Shown here in pieces: positions 1 through 8,679 of a DNA stretch of 64,000 nt. This DNA is from Desulfoferrobacter suflitae. GTDB taxonomy: Bacteria; Desulfobacterota; Syntrophobacteria; Syntrophobacterales; Syntrophobacteraceae. The notes beneath the pieces were generated by a model, which saw nothing but the letters and a program-made list of their open reading frames with translations, was not told the origin of the DNA and ran no database searches. Positions within the stretch are counted from its first letter, which is position 1. The number at the start of each line of letters is the position of its first letter. The DNA is taken from positions 223,147 to 287,146 of the forward strand of contig NZ_JAIBKA010000007.1 in assembly GCF_022603395.1 (NCBI RefSeq), read 5' to 3'. The position numbers and the translations under genes were made by a program.

Positions 1-1
1 A

Positions 2-124
2 ATGATTCTTGGCGCACACAACGGCATGCCTGCCCTGCCCGAAAAATGGCTTGCGGGGCTCAAAGGCGCAGCGCATATTGGGAATCTCCTGGCAACAATC
101 GATGGGGCTGAAACCGCCGGCTGA
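2..124 (+). CDS. C-terminal fragment, possibly ADP-ribosylglycohydrolase (partial)
   Basis: An open frame enters from the left edge and stops at 122-124 after about 40 residues. The end of the protein reads GAHNGMPALPEKWLAGL followed by a short helix. This resembles the C-terminus of ADP-ribosylglycohydrolase (DraG/ARH) proteins, where a Gly-Ala-rich segment is followed by an (A/L)PERW motif. Members of that family remove ADP-ribose from modified proteins or nucleic acids, or act on related ribosides. The Asp/Glu metal-binding motifs lie outside the window, so the call rests on a short match to remembered family features. It converges with the Lon-like gene. Nothing is visible between 125 and 229. 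Confidence 0.4.
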   Translation: MILGAHNGMPALPEKWLAGLKGAAHIGNLLATIDGAETAG

Positions 125-229
125 GAATCCTACCAGGACGCTGCAAGGTGCCGGTCTTTTCCTGACCAGCGAGTGGAATGCAGGCTAAATTCTGCCAGGA
201 AAGCGCGCAGAATTCAGCCTGCCGCTTGT

Positions 230-2695
230 TCATTTTCCGCCGCAGGTGGGGCACCCGCCGCCTTCTTCTTCTCGTCTCCCGCCTCCTTCCAAACCTTTGC
301 CATACTCTTTGACGATTTCAGCAATTTCTCTCAGCCGATCGTCTACCTTTCTAAACAGAGTTCCTTCGGGGTAGCTCCCGTCTTCCTGGAGCACTCCGGC
401 TTCCATCCCGGTGAGAATTTCAATGCCTTCTTCAATGGTGGAGACGGGCCAGATGTGAAATCTGCCTTCCCTGACCGCTTCGACCACTTCTTCCTGCAAC
501 ACCACATTGCGAATGTTCTTGGAAGGAATCATGACTCCCTGCTTGCCATTCAATCCCTTATGCTTACAAATATCGAAGAAAGCCTTGATCTTATGCACCG
601 CACCACCGATCGGCTGAATCTCGCCCTTTTGGCTGACGGAGCCGGTAACAGCGATCCCCTGATAAATGGGCACTCCCGAAATTGCGCTCAGGAGCGCATA
701 CAATTCCGTGCTCGATGCGCTGTCGCCATCCACCATTCCGTAGCTTTGTTCGAACGTCAACGATGCGGTCAGGGAGATGGGTTTGTTATGTGCAAAGCGT
801 TCTTTGAGGAAGCTGCTCAGAATCATAACACCCTTGGTGTGGATATTGCCGCTCATTTTCGATTCGCGCTCGATGGCCACCACTCCCTCTCGCCCCACTG
901 AAACCGTTGCTGTTATCCTGTTGGGCTTGCCAAATTCGTGGTCCCCCGTCATGAGCACCGACAATCCGTTCAGCTGCCCCACTTTATGACCATCCGTTTC
1001 GATCCAGAAGATGTCCTTCTCGATCAGCTCTTTGATGCGCTCCTCGATGAGGTTGGAACGATAAATGCGCTTCTGGATAGCGTTTTCCACGTGTTGTTTT
1101 TGGATAAACTGGCTGTTTTCAAGCCCTGCGAAGTAATTCGCTTCTTTGATGAGGTCGCTGATATCCCCCAGTTCCAGTGTGAGCTTCTCGCGATCCTCGG
1201 TGACTTGCATGCTGTATTCGAGGACACGCGCCACCCCTGTCTTATCCATATGGCGCAGGTTATGGTCGCGGCAGAACGCACCCATCATCCTGGCAGATTC
1301 CAGAATATTTTCTTCCTTGCTGTCCATTTGGTTGTCCATGTGAGCTTTGACCTTGAACAGCTTCTGAAAACGGTCATCGTAGGTGTAGAGCAGTTGGTAG
1401 ATGTATGGGTCGCCGGTCAGAACGATTTTGAGATTGATGGGAATCGGTTCAGGGCGAATGGTGCGCGTGCTGAAAATTCCGTAGAGCTCTCCCAGGTCTT
1501 CGATTCTGATTTCTTTATCCCTTAAAGCACGTTTGAGAGCCTCCCAGGACAGATACCACTTCAACAGGTCGAGCGCCTTCATCACAAGGTAACCGCCATT
1601 GGCCTTGTGCAGAGCTCCGGGCTTCACCATGGTGTGATCGGTAAACAGTGCACCAAACCATGCCTGTCTCTCGATGGTTCCAAAAAGGTTTGGGTAGGCC
1701 GGATTGGATTCGATCACCACCGGCGCTCCTTCCGTTTCGGAATTGTCAATGAGTACGTTCACTTCGTATTTTCTGAGATTGACTTCCTTTTGCGGCATGG
1801 GAAAAGGAGCACCCGGCTGTTGCTGCGCTTCCGGCTTTTTCTTGAAATCGTCGATATTTTCCAGGATGTCTTCCTGCACCATTTTCAGATAATTCAGGAC
1901 ATGCTCTTCTTCCTTGTATTTCTCTTCGTAGCTGTCCATCAACTGGCCGACGACAAAAAGAGCGATCTCATTATCCAGCTTGGTGTGCTTTTCTTTGAAT
2001 TCCGCTTCGGCCTCACGAATCTGCTTGATGGCGTCCTTCATCTTGTCGTGCAGCTCATCGCTTTTTTCGCGCAGCTTCTTGCGCTCCTCTTCTTCGAGTT
2101 GACGCAGATCCTCCTGCGTCATAGGCTCTCCTTCTTTGTTAGCGGGAATGATCACCATTCCCACCTGGGAAAACTGCAGGACAAAGCCTTCTTCCTTGGC
2201 CTTTTCAGAGAGCTCGTCGATTATTTCCCTGCGTCGTTTCTCGAAAGACTGATGGACTTCACTTTCTTTTGCCCGGTAATCATCACTGTCAAATACCTCC
2301 GGGATTTTCGCCTGGAGGGTGTCGATGAACTCAGCCATATCTTTCTTGAGCTCTTTGCCACGGCCGGGAGACAGCTTGAGGCTTTTGGGCTTGTCGGTTT
2401 CCTTAAAGTTGTAAACATAGCACCAGTCGGGCGGCACAGGCTCCTGTTTGGCCTGATCCTTGATGAAGGTCTTGGCAATATAGGTAAGGCCGGCTTTAGA
2501 CGGCCCGGCAATGTAGATATTGTATCCATACTCTTTCATACCCATGCCAAATTTTATGGCGTCTACCCCTCGCTCCTGCCCGACAACCTTTTTTTCCAAG
2601 GCTTCCAGGGATTCGGTACTGTCAAAGGGAAGCGACTCTGGGTCAACGTAGGCCCGCAGCTGATCGATCGCCAGCTCTGGAAATTGCTTTGCCAT
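230..2695 (-). CDS. Lon-like protease, LonC/AAA_32 type, with degenerate ATPase motifs
   Basis: An 821-aa Lon-family serine protease. The C-terminal third carries the Ser-Lys dyad: Ser659 in DGDSASS and Lys702 in GGAVHKIKAFF. Residues 140-270 are strongly charged and probably coiled coil, as in the helical insertion of LonB/LonC-type (AAA_32) proteins. The expected Walker A at residues 64-71 reads GPSKAGLT, with Leu in place of the nucleotide-binding Lys. The expected Walker B region reads GGYLVMKALDLL, with Lys373 where an Asp normally sits. This recalls LonC proteases, reported to work without ATP hydrolysis, so a chaperone-like or ATP-independent protease is likely. The last residues contain a CPTCGG pair of cysteines. 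ATG start with AAGGAG in front. Confidence 0.88.
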   Translation of the reverse strand: MAKQFPELAIDQLRAYVDPESLPFDSTESLEALEKKVVGQERGVDAIKFGMGMKEYGYNIYIAGPSKAGLTYIAKTFIKDQAKQEPVPPDWCYVYNFKETDKPKSLKLSPGRGKELKKDMAEFIDTLQAKIPEVFDSDDYRAKESEVHQSFEKRRREIIDELSEKAKEEGFVLQFSQVGMVIIPANKEGEPMTQEDLRQLEEEERKKLREKSDELHDKMKDAIKQIREAEAEFKEKHTKLDNEIALFVVGQLMDSYEEKYKEEEHVLNYLKMVQEDILENIDDFKKKPEAQQQPGAPFPMPQKEVNLRKYEVNVLIDNSETEGAPVVIESNPAYPNLFGTIERQAWFGALFTDHTMVKPGALHKANGGYLVMKALDLLKWYLSWEALKRALRDKEIRIEDLGELYGIFSTRTIRPEPIPINLKIVLTGDPYIYQLLYTYDDRFQKLFKVKAHMDNQMDSKEENILESARMMGAFCRDHNLRHMDKTGVARVLEYSMQVTEDREKLTLELGDISDLIKEANYFAGLENSQFIQKQHVENAIQKRIYRSNLIEERIKELIEKDIFWIETDGHKVGQLNGLSVLMTGDHEFGKPNRITATVSVGREGVVAIERESKMSGNIHTKGVMILSSFLKERFAHNKPISLTASLTFEQSYGMVDGDSASSTELYALLSAISGVPIYQGIAVTGSVSQKGEIQPIGGAVHKIKAFFDICKHKGLNGKQGVMIPSKNIRNVVLQEEVVEAVREGRFHIWPVSTIEEGIEILTGMEAGVLQEDGSYPEGTLFRKVDDRLREIAEIVKEYGKGLEGGGRREEEGGGCPTCGGK

Positions 2696-2773
2696 ACTCT
2701 GCTCCTTCTCTAGGATTCAATGGGTAAAAAGACTAGGTCGATAATATTGGGAACCAGTAAAAGTGGTTGTCAA

Positions 2774-3004
2774 CTAACTCAAAACGTCCAACTTGGCTCT
2801 TTTTTTATGGCTGGTTGCAGCAGCCTGCACTACGGTTCGAATGGCATTGATGGTGTTGCCGTTCTTGCCTATGATCCGCCCCAAATCGTCGTCTGCCACC
2901 TTGAGTTCCATGAGCAGGGTGCCGTCATTCTCATGGGCGTCAAGAAGCACTTCCTGTGGGCTGTCAACGATGGATTTCACAAGATATTCGACCAACTCTT
3001 TCAT
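2774..3004 (-). CDS. khpA: KH-domain RNA-binding protein, KhpA/YlqC type
   Basis: A 76-aa protein that is essentially one KH domain, the usual size of KhpA. The nucleic-acid binding GxxG loop is GKNG (IIGKNGNTINAIR). Family members bind RNA broadly, often as a heterodimer with the Jag-like KhpB. In many genomes khpA sits in the rpsP-rimM-trmD operon; here it lies 78 bp downstream of the lon-like gene start on the same strand, away from ribosomal genes. The ATG is preceded by GAAAGGA. Recognition is good; its RNA targets cannot be told from sequence. Confidence 0.85.
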   Translation of the reverse strand: MKELVEYLVKSIVDSPQEVLLDAHENDGTLLMELKVADDDLGRIIGKNGNTINAIRTVVQAAATSHKKRAKLDVLS

Positions 3005-3039
3005 ATCATTCCTTTCAAGTGTTCTGCCGTGCCGAGCAC

Positions 3040-3336
3040 CTACAATTTTTCCATGACTGATCGAATTTTCTGCTCGGGGCTGCCAGGTTTATCCCGGCGG
3101 TCATCGATTCTAATCTGCGTCAGGACTCTGGGGGCACCCACATCAAAACCACTCTCATGCATGCGCTTCAAGACATCCCAAATCTCCTGGAGGTCGCCGC
3201 AGATGATCGTGCCCATAGCGGTCAGTTCGTATTTGAGTGAGCTTGCTTGAACGACTGCAACGGCTTTGGCGACATAATCGCTCACGCTGGTCCCCTGGAC
3301 ACCCATGGGTACGATACTGATCTCGACTATCGCCAT
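3040..3336 (-). CDS. MTH1187 family thiamine-binding protein
   Basis: A 98-aa protein with the ferredoxin-like pattern of the MTH1187/YkoF-like family: N-terminal strand IVEISIVPMG, then SVSDYVAKAVAVVQ, and the central YELTAMGTIICGD. Family members are small cytoplasmic proteins, several of which bind thiamine or its pyrimidine moiety. No catalytic residues are expected. The start overlaps the end of the upstream TIM-barrel gene by 10 bp, so the two are probably translationally coupled, and a GGGAG motif precedes the ATG. Ligand identity is inferred from the family only. Confidence 0.8.
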   Translation of the reverse strand: MAIVEISIVPMGVQGTSVSDYVAKAVAVVQASSLKYELTAMGTIICGDLQEIWDVLKRMHESGFDVGAPRVLTQIRIDDRRDKPGSPEQKIRSVMEKL

Positions 3337-4193
3337 GGTTCGCTCCCTGTGTGTGCGTAAAGCGGCATGGAAGCTGGTCTCGAGCTCTGCCGGGCCAATA
3401 CGGCTCGTAGTCCGTTGAGGCTCTCCTGAAGATGTTCTTCCCTATGAGGCTCCAAGGTCAACAACGGCCTGATTCCTCTCTGCTGCAGAAACTGGAACAG
3501 CAGCAAAAAGTCTATGTTGCCGCGCCCTATGGGTAGATGATCATCCAACCCACCATCATTATCGTGCAAATGCAATTCCTTTAAATGGTCAGCCAGGCTG
3601 TGAAGCCAGGTTCCCAAGCTGGTGTTGGAAAAGCAATTCTGGTGACCCACATCCAGGCAGAACCCGAACCAGGGGGAATCCATCCGGCGCAGCAACTCCA
3701 CGTGGAATTCAGGATCCTTTTCCCAAACGTTTTCAAGCACTATGGGTACGTTGGCATTTTCCGCCCGAACAATCAACGGTTCCCATAGAGCAGCACTCTT
3801 GTCCAGCCAAAATTCCCTCAATCCTTGATGGTGAGCTGGATCATAGCCTGTATGGCACACCACCTGGGTCGGTTGGAACACGTTTACAAGGTCAAAAAAT
3901 TGATGGAGCCTCAAACCGGTCACCTGCCGGATCAACGGGTCCAGACTGCCGGGGCACAAATCCCAGAAGGGAGCGTGTAGAGTAATACCGCAGGAGATTT
4001 TCTGCAATTGTTTTGCTACAGCCTTGAATTCCGATCGCCCGACCTGGTCCAGTTCCTCGGCTTCGAAGCCTATTTCCACATTCAATCGGTAGCTTATGAT
4101 GGTGTCCATATAGCGCGGAATAAACTTCCACGGCACGCTGATATGCACCGTTTTGATTGTCTGCAACGCGTCATCCGCCAGTATGATCATCAT
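3327..4193 (-). CDS. Sugar phosphate isomerase/epimerase-like TIM-barrel protein
   Basis: A 288-aa protein of the xylose-isomerase-like TIM-barrel superfamily (endonuclease IV-like fold). Signature segments are NVEIGFEAEEL, ITLHAPFWDL, VCHTGYDP, IVLENVWE, FGFCLDVGHQN, LKELHLHDNDG and LLTLEPH, which supply the acidic and His metal ligands typical of the fold. Two ATG codons lie in tandem; a GGAG is better spaced for the second (4190). The 3' end overlaps the thiamine-binding gene. The substrate is unknown; the pairing might point to cofactor or sugar metabolism, which is only inference. Confidence 0.75.
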   Translation of the reverse strand: MMIILADDALQTIKTVHISVPWKFIPRYMDTIISYRLNVEIGFEAEELDQVGRSEFKAVAKQLQKISCGITLHAPFWDLCPGSLDPLIRQVTGLRLHQFFDLVNVFQPTQVVCHTGYDPAHHQGLREFWLDKSAALWEPLIVRAENANVPIVLENVWEKDPEFHVELLRRMDSPWFGFCLDVGHQNCFSNTSLGTWLHSLADHLKELHLHDNDGGLDDHLPIGRGNIDFLLLFQFLQQRGIRPLLTLEPHREEHLQESLNGLRAVLARQSSRPASMPLYAHTGSEPWR

Positions 4194-4422
4194 TTCTCCG
4201 CACTGGATCTGTAAATCACCAACATATACTCACCATCAAACCTAAGCATGTCAATATCTTTCAGTTGCCCGCCAATCCCTCCCGAATCCGAGAGAATTGC
4301 CCTAGAACACACATACAGCATACCCGTAAAGTAATTCCTCCGGGTTGGTCAGCTTTGTTGCCATGTCGTCGCCATTGACGAACGTGCGCTGCTTTGCTAA
4401 GGGTTTGCGGAACAGGCAAAAA

Positions 4423-4788
4423 ATGAGGCTGGAACAACAAGAGAGAATGGAACCAATGAAACAGTATGTCATCGATCAACTGCGCGAGTCGGATTACGAT
4501 CAAATCCGTGACTACCTTGAACCGCGGGCAAAGAAAACCGTGTTTGCTGAAATCTATGAAGTGGATCTTCCAGAAGAACTGTATACTGAGATCCAGGCAG
4601 CACATCATGACTGTCAGCCTTATTACTTTGCGATCAATCTGACTCGAAAACAAGTTTCTTTCGAATGGTTGATCAGGAGTCATCAAACTCTTCGCTGCGC
4701 ATGCATCGGATATGCTTCTCCCCAACAACGGGATCATATCATTTGTTTTGCGGATGACATGCTCGAGCAATTGAACATAAAGATTTAA
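4423..4788 (+). CDS. Hypothetical protein
   Basis: Roughly 121 aa, acidic and probably cytoplasmic, with no signal peptide or membrane segment. Recognisable only as a compact alpha/beta protein (MKQYVIDQLRESDYDQIRDYL, then AEIYEVDLPEELY and INLTRKQVSFEWLIR). The start is uncertain: ATG codons at 4423, 4447 and 4456 are all possible, and AGG precedes the first. It diverges from the TIM-barrel gene, and its stop overlaps the stop of the GT39 gene by 4 bp. I do not recognise the family. Confidence 0.6.
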   Translation: MRLEQQERMEPMKQYVIDQLRESDYDQIRDYLEPRAKKTVFAEIYEVDLPEELYTEIQAAHHDCQPYYFAINLTRKQVSFEWLIRSHQTLRCACIGYASPQQRDHIICFADDMLEQLNIKI

Positions 4789-6386
4789 CCACTCCCGCCG
4801 GCATCCGTTGTTGACTGTTCCTTTCGCTTGTAGACCACTCCATCGGGAGTCGAGAAGACGGCTTCATATTCATTTTCGAGCAACTGCTTGAGATAGGGAA
4901 AGCGCGATGGAGGGTACTTTTTGGCAGGCGTGCCGGGGTCCGTATCGATAATGAAAGCCGGTGGTGAAGTTTTGAACTCTTCCTGGAGGGTTTCCCACGC
5001 ACCGGAATGGATGCGGTCTGTGGTGTCGAAGTGGGGATCATCTTTCAGCGGACTACCCCAAATATAGCCTGTCAATGGATAGTAGTGGATGTATCGCGAT
5101 GCGGGTCGCCGGTTGGCTTCCGCATATAAGTTGTCTGATCTTCCCCAGAAAAACACTTTGTCCGTTGGCTTGGAATGGTGGCGCAGGTAGCGCACCAGTT
5201 CGTCCTCCGGTCGCAGCTGCCACAAATAGTACGTGTTGATGCAGAGAAACGCAACGGCGGTAAACCCCAGCAGGACTTTCAAGGTGCGTGGGCGCAGCAA
5301 AAAGGACTGATACGAACGCTTTCCCGTCCAGATGGCACTCATGGCGGGCGCAGCCAGCAGGGTCAAGGCGGGCAGCAACTGGATATAGTAGTGTGAATAG
5401 AATCGACCGCTGGCACTGACACCGATCAAGGAAAGCCCCAGGAGAATCAGGAGGGCAACCAATTCAGCACGCAGCGCCTGCCAGTAGTGAGCCCCCCTGC
5501 TGCAGCACTCCCGCAGGGAAACATAACAGGCAATCACCATCGGATGCCAGGCGGCGACATAGCCCACAGTGTGGCTGATTCCTATGCGCCAGAACATGGG
5601 ATCGGTCGGACCGTGGTAGAGATCATGATCTTGAATGATCCAGTAATAAGTCTGGCTCAAAATGCCCTGATGGTGCAATATCAACGCTGCTATGCCGAGC
5701 GTGGCAAAGTAGCTGATAGTGAGAATCGAAGCTTGCAAAAAGCTATCCAGCACCGTCAAGTTGTGCTTACTGCGATAAGACGGCAGCAACAGGTAAATAC
5801 CGATGGGAATGGCTGCCACCGCAGCGGGCTGCTTTATAAAAAACGCGCAGCAGAGCAGAAACCCGCTCACAGCGAGCCCCGGTCGAGAGCGCCAAGGGCT
5901 CTGTTTGAATGCAATGAACAAAGCCCAGACGATGGGCAGGTTCATCATGACTTCGCCATTGAAAGCGAGCGTCTGGGACTGGCTGGGAGTTGTCGCAATG
6001 GTGTAAAACAGTGCGGCCGTCAACCCCGTAGACCTGTCAAACAGCTCCCTGCCGATGGCGTAAAGACCCCACATGGTGAGGAGAATCCAGCCTACACCGA
6101 TCAGGTGCAACGGTACCCAGTTGTATGGGCCGACTACGGCAAAAATGGCCTCATATATATAGAACAGCAAAGGGGGCTTGCGCTCGACCACATCAATGTA
6201 GAGGGACTTTCCGTGCAGAAGCTCATTGGCAATCACCGCATAGCCGCCTTCGTCGTCGACCGGCTTGGGGTGAACGATTGCGGGCAGTCGCAGAACCACA
6301 GTCAATAAGATCAGCAGCACAGCCCATTTGTAGTGGTCTGGCAGGTTTGTCGGCGTGAGTCGCGCGCGGGTAAGCTTTGTGGTCAC
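4785..6386 (-). CDS. GT39-type membrane glycosyltransferase (ArnT-like)
   Basis: A 533-aa multi-pass integral membrane protein with about ten hydrophobic segments. The first periplasmic loop carries the acidic GT-C motif DDE (residues 44-46) and ERKPPLLFY, as in dolichyl-phosphate-mannose transferases and ArnT-type lipid A glycosyltransferases. Such enzymes move a sugar from a polyprenyl-phosphate donor to an acceptor on the outer face of the inner membrane. It is the last gene of the minus-strand envelope cluster, 33 bp after the flippase-like gene. The start is GTG with no strong Shine-Dalgarno, suggesting coupling to the upstream gene. Acceptor and donor are unknown. Confidence 0.8.
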   Translation of the reverse strand: MTTKLTRARLTPTNLPDHYKWAVLLILLTVVLRLPAIVHPKPVDDEGGYAVIANELLHGKSLYIDVVERKPPLLFYIYEAIFAVVGPYNWVPLHLIGVGWILLTMWGLYAIGRELFDRSTGLTAALFYTIATTPSQSQTLAFNGEVMMNLPIVWALFIAFKQSPWRSRPGLAVSGFLLCCAFFIKQPAAVAAIPIGIYLLLPSYRSKHNLTVLDSFLQASILTISYFATLGIAALILHHQGILSQTYYWIIQDHDLYHGPTDPMFWRIGISHTVGYVAAWHPMVIACYVSLRECCSRGAHYWQALRAELVALLILLGLSLIGVSASGRFYSHYYIQLLPALTLLAAPAMSAIWTGKRSYQSFLLRPRTLKVLLGFTAVAFLCINTYYLWQLRPEDELVRYLRHHSKPTDKVFFWGRSDNLYAEANRRPASRYIHYYPLTGYIWGSPLKDDPHFDTTDRIHSGAWETLQEEFKTSPPAFIIDTDPGTPAKKYPPSRFPYLKQLLENEYEAVFSTPDGVVYKRKEQSTTDAGGSG

Positions 6387-6419
6387 AGTTGTACCGGCGA
6401 TGAATGATCGGTGGTCGAT

Positions 6420-7466
6420 TTATCGTGAAAGCTTGATGGGCACCATAGACGACGCGACCGACTCGGTTTTGCCCATATCCCGCCAGGTGCGCAACCCAAG
6501 CCGGCGTCTGAACAGCCACATCAGAATGCCCAAGCCAATATGCAGCCAATAATCGATGAACCGGTTCATCAAGGTGATCGACCCGGCCAGCGGAGTACCC
6601 GCGCCTATGATGCTCAGGCAGCTGAACATCGTGAGCTCGACTACGCCCGCCCCGGAAGGAGTCAGAGGGAAAGCCGAAGCCAACAGTGGAATCACGGTCA
6701 GAAAGAGAACTTTGCCAGGATCTAACGGCATGCCAAATCCATACGCGAGGAAAAAGATCCAGGCCGCTTCCAAGGCCCAGATAACAGCTGTCAGCCCAAG
6801 GATCGTCGGCATTTCACCGACACGCGGCCACATGCCGTTGCGAAACGCGCGAATCAGAGTTCGCACCTTTTCTGGAATCCATCCGGGCAGCGACTGATTG
6901 AGAATAAAGAAGACCAGCATGATTAAGGTACACCCCAACGCGATGGCGCTGCCCCCGATCAAGGCCCACAGCACGGAATTGGGCAACTGTGAGGACAACA
7001 GCAGCCAGGAAGCCAAAATTGCCAAAGACAGCAGGATCCACGCATCGAGCGTGCGCTGAAACACTATTGACCCTATAGCTTCGGAGCGACTGATGCCGAA
7101 ATTTATCCTCGCCAGATGTGCCCCATAGATATCTCCCAGTTTAGCCGGCACCAAATTGTCGACAAAGTTATAAAAGAAAACCACTTGCCCGTAATCGGAG
7201 CTGCGGGCCCTGCTGGGCAGATGGGCGAGACTGTGTTGCCAGCGCCAACCGCGCACCGGGTAACAGAGATAATGGCACAATGCTCCAAGCAGCACATACT
7301 GCTTTTTGCAACCGAGTATCTGATCCCAAACACTTTGCCAGTCTACCAATGTGACCAGCACTGAAAGAAAAACCACCGTTGCCGATCCACTCAAAATGGA
7401 CTGCCAACCCCAGAGCTTGGGAGATGACTGGGTCCCGTTGAGCAGAAGAGGTTGCTCGCGTCCCAT
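6420..7466 (-). CDS. Flippase-like integral membrane protein (LPG synthase TM / UPF0104 domain)
   Basis: A 348-aa protein with seven or eight transmembrane segments and the family features YPVRGWRWQ and NFVDNLVPAKLGDIYGAHL (the conserved RxxRW and N..P..LGE positions). This domain occurs in MprF and in many stand-alone proteins beside polyprenyl-lipid glycosyltransferases, where a lipid-flipping role is suspected. The ATG at 7466 is preceded by AAGGA; the open frame extends further upstream but only by overlapping the neighbouring gene. It lies 10 bp after the DegT aminotransferase and 33 bp before the GT39 gene, consistent with moving a lipid-linked sugar across the membrane. Confidence 0.75.
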   Translation of the reverse strand: MGREQPLLLNGTQSSPKLWGWQSILSGSATVVFLSVLVTLVDWQSVWDQILGCKKQYVLLGALCHYLCYPVRGWRWQHSLAHLPSRARSSDYGQVVFFYNFVDNLVPAKLGDIYGAHLARINFGISRSEAIGSIVFQRTLDAWILLSLAILASWLLLSSQLPNSVLWALIGGSAIALGCTLIMLVFFILNQSLPGWIPEKVRTLIRAFRNGMWPRVGEMPTILGLTAVIWALEAAWIFFLAYGFGMPLDPGKVLFLTVIPLLASAFPLTPSGAGVVELTMFSCLSIIGAGTPLAGSITLMNRFIDYWLHIGLGILMWLFRRRLGLRTWRDMGKTESVASSMVPIKLSR

Positions 7467-7476
7467 TCCAGATTCC

Positions 7477-8652
7477 TTATCGTGATGCCATGCCGACGGG
7501 GTTCTTACCATTGGCGACAACGCGAAAACCAGCAAGCGTGCGCTCGACGGCTTTGTCATCGTAAAGAGCAAAGGCGTTCACCTGAAGGGTCTCAGAAAGC
7601 AGGCGCTGCGCAACGGGAAACCGGCGACGCGTCTTTACCCCATAGAAATTCACCAGTGCATTATGTTCGGGGATAAGCAAACCGCCCTTGCTTTCCACGG
7701 GGCAGCTTTGCTCTTGCAAGCGCTGCAGAACAGATTCCAAGGGGCCAAGGGCTGAAGTATCGACGCGCACAGGAATACGCCAATAGACCCGGCTGCCTTC
7801 CCGCGCAGTCACAAAAGTCTGAAAGCCGGGCACCGAGCTGAGACCTTGCTCGAATCGTCGTGCATTTTCAACCAGCCGTTGAGACCGTTCGCCATAGGTT
7901 TGCAGTTGCTCAAGGGCCAGTGCCATGGCAAAGGGATGGGGTCGATACTTAACCCCCACGGAGTTGTGCATGTGCTTGTATTCCGCCGTGATGAAAGCCT
8001 GGGGGACACGGTTGACATGACCATACAGCAACATACGGTCACGCAGGCGGTCGTCGTTGCAGGTGACTACTCCGAGCTCTCCCCCGGATATCAGCTTACC
8101 TTTGCCAAACGAGGTGCAGACAAAATCATAATAATACCCCAGGGGTCTATCGTTCCAAAGGGTTCCGTGGGCGTGCGATGAATCACTGATGAGAGCCAGA
8201 TGATGTCGTTGCGCCAGGCTCTTCAGGGCCCTCACATCAGCGGGGCATCCCCACGGCTGATGCGCTATGACGGCACGGGTGCGAGGGCCTATCGCCTGTT
8301 CGACTTCTGCGACATTCACCGTGAAATTGTCGGCGCAAACGTCGCAAAATATGGGAACACCACCCAACAGGCAGACAGGCAGTGCCATGGCATAGTATCC
8401 ATAGGCGGGAATTATGACCTCGTCGTCCGGCTGGATATCCAGAGCAAACAAGGCCATGTGCAAAGCTGCAGTGCCGTTGCAGGCGGCAACGGCATGACGG
8501 GCGCCGAAAAATTCAGCGGCTGCGCTTTCAAAACGCTCGAGAATGCCTCCTTCGGTTACCGAAAGATCCTCCGTCAGGACCTCCCGCACAAGACGTTCCA
8601 AATTCTCATCGTTCAAGCCATAAAAGATTCGCTCAAGCCGCTCCGTTGACAT
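7477..8652 (-). CDS. DegT/DnrJ/EryC1/StrS family PLP aminotransferase (first of two)
   Basis: A 391-aa fold-type I PLP enzyme of the sugar aminotransferase family. Seen: CNGTAALHMAL near residue 60 (cofactor phosphate contact), Asp157 in ISDSSHAHG, and the Schiff-base lysine, most likely Lys186, in SFGKGKLISGGE. Relatives transaminate nucleotide-linked keto sugars for lipopolysaccharide or antibiotic sugars; ArnB is one. It sits directly between the second DegT paralogue and the flippase-like gene. The ATG lacks a strong ribosome binding site. Substrate is not predictable, but neighbours argue for an aminosugar destined for a lipid. Confidence 0.85.
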   Translation of the reverse strand: MSTERLERIFYGLNDENLERLVREVLTEDLSVTEGGILERFESAAAEFFGARHAVAACNGTAALHMALFALDIQPDDEVIIPAYGYYAMALPVCLLGGVPIFCDVCADNFTVNVAEVEQAIGPRTRAVIAHQPWGCPADVRALKSLAQRHHLALISDSSHAHGTLWNDRPLGYYYDFVCTSFGKGKLISGGELGVVTCNDDRLRDRMLLYGHVNRVPQAFITAEYKHMHNSVGVKYRPHPFAMALALEQLQTYGERSQRLVENARRFEQGLSSVPGFQTFVTAREGSRVYWRIPVRVDTSALGPLESVLQRLQEQSCPVESKGGLLIPEHNALVNFYGVKTRRRFPVAQRLLSETLQVNAFALYDDKAVERTLAGFRVVANGKNPVGMASR

Positions 8653-8679
8653 CCATCATGCTTTCATTCACTCAAGAGG

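Noticed and set aside
1607..2713. Long plus-strand open frame (368 aa) opposite the Lon-like gene
   Set aside because: Composition is a reverse image of the charged coiled-coil protein, with no domain, no ribosome site, and a convincing gene on the other strand.
5487..6308. 273-aa plus-strand frame opposite the GT39 gene
   Set aside because: No recognisable motif; the opposing membrane glycosyltransferase has clear family features.
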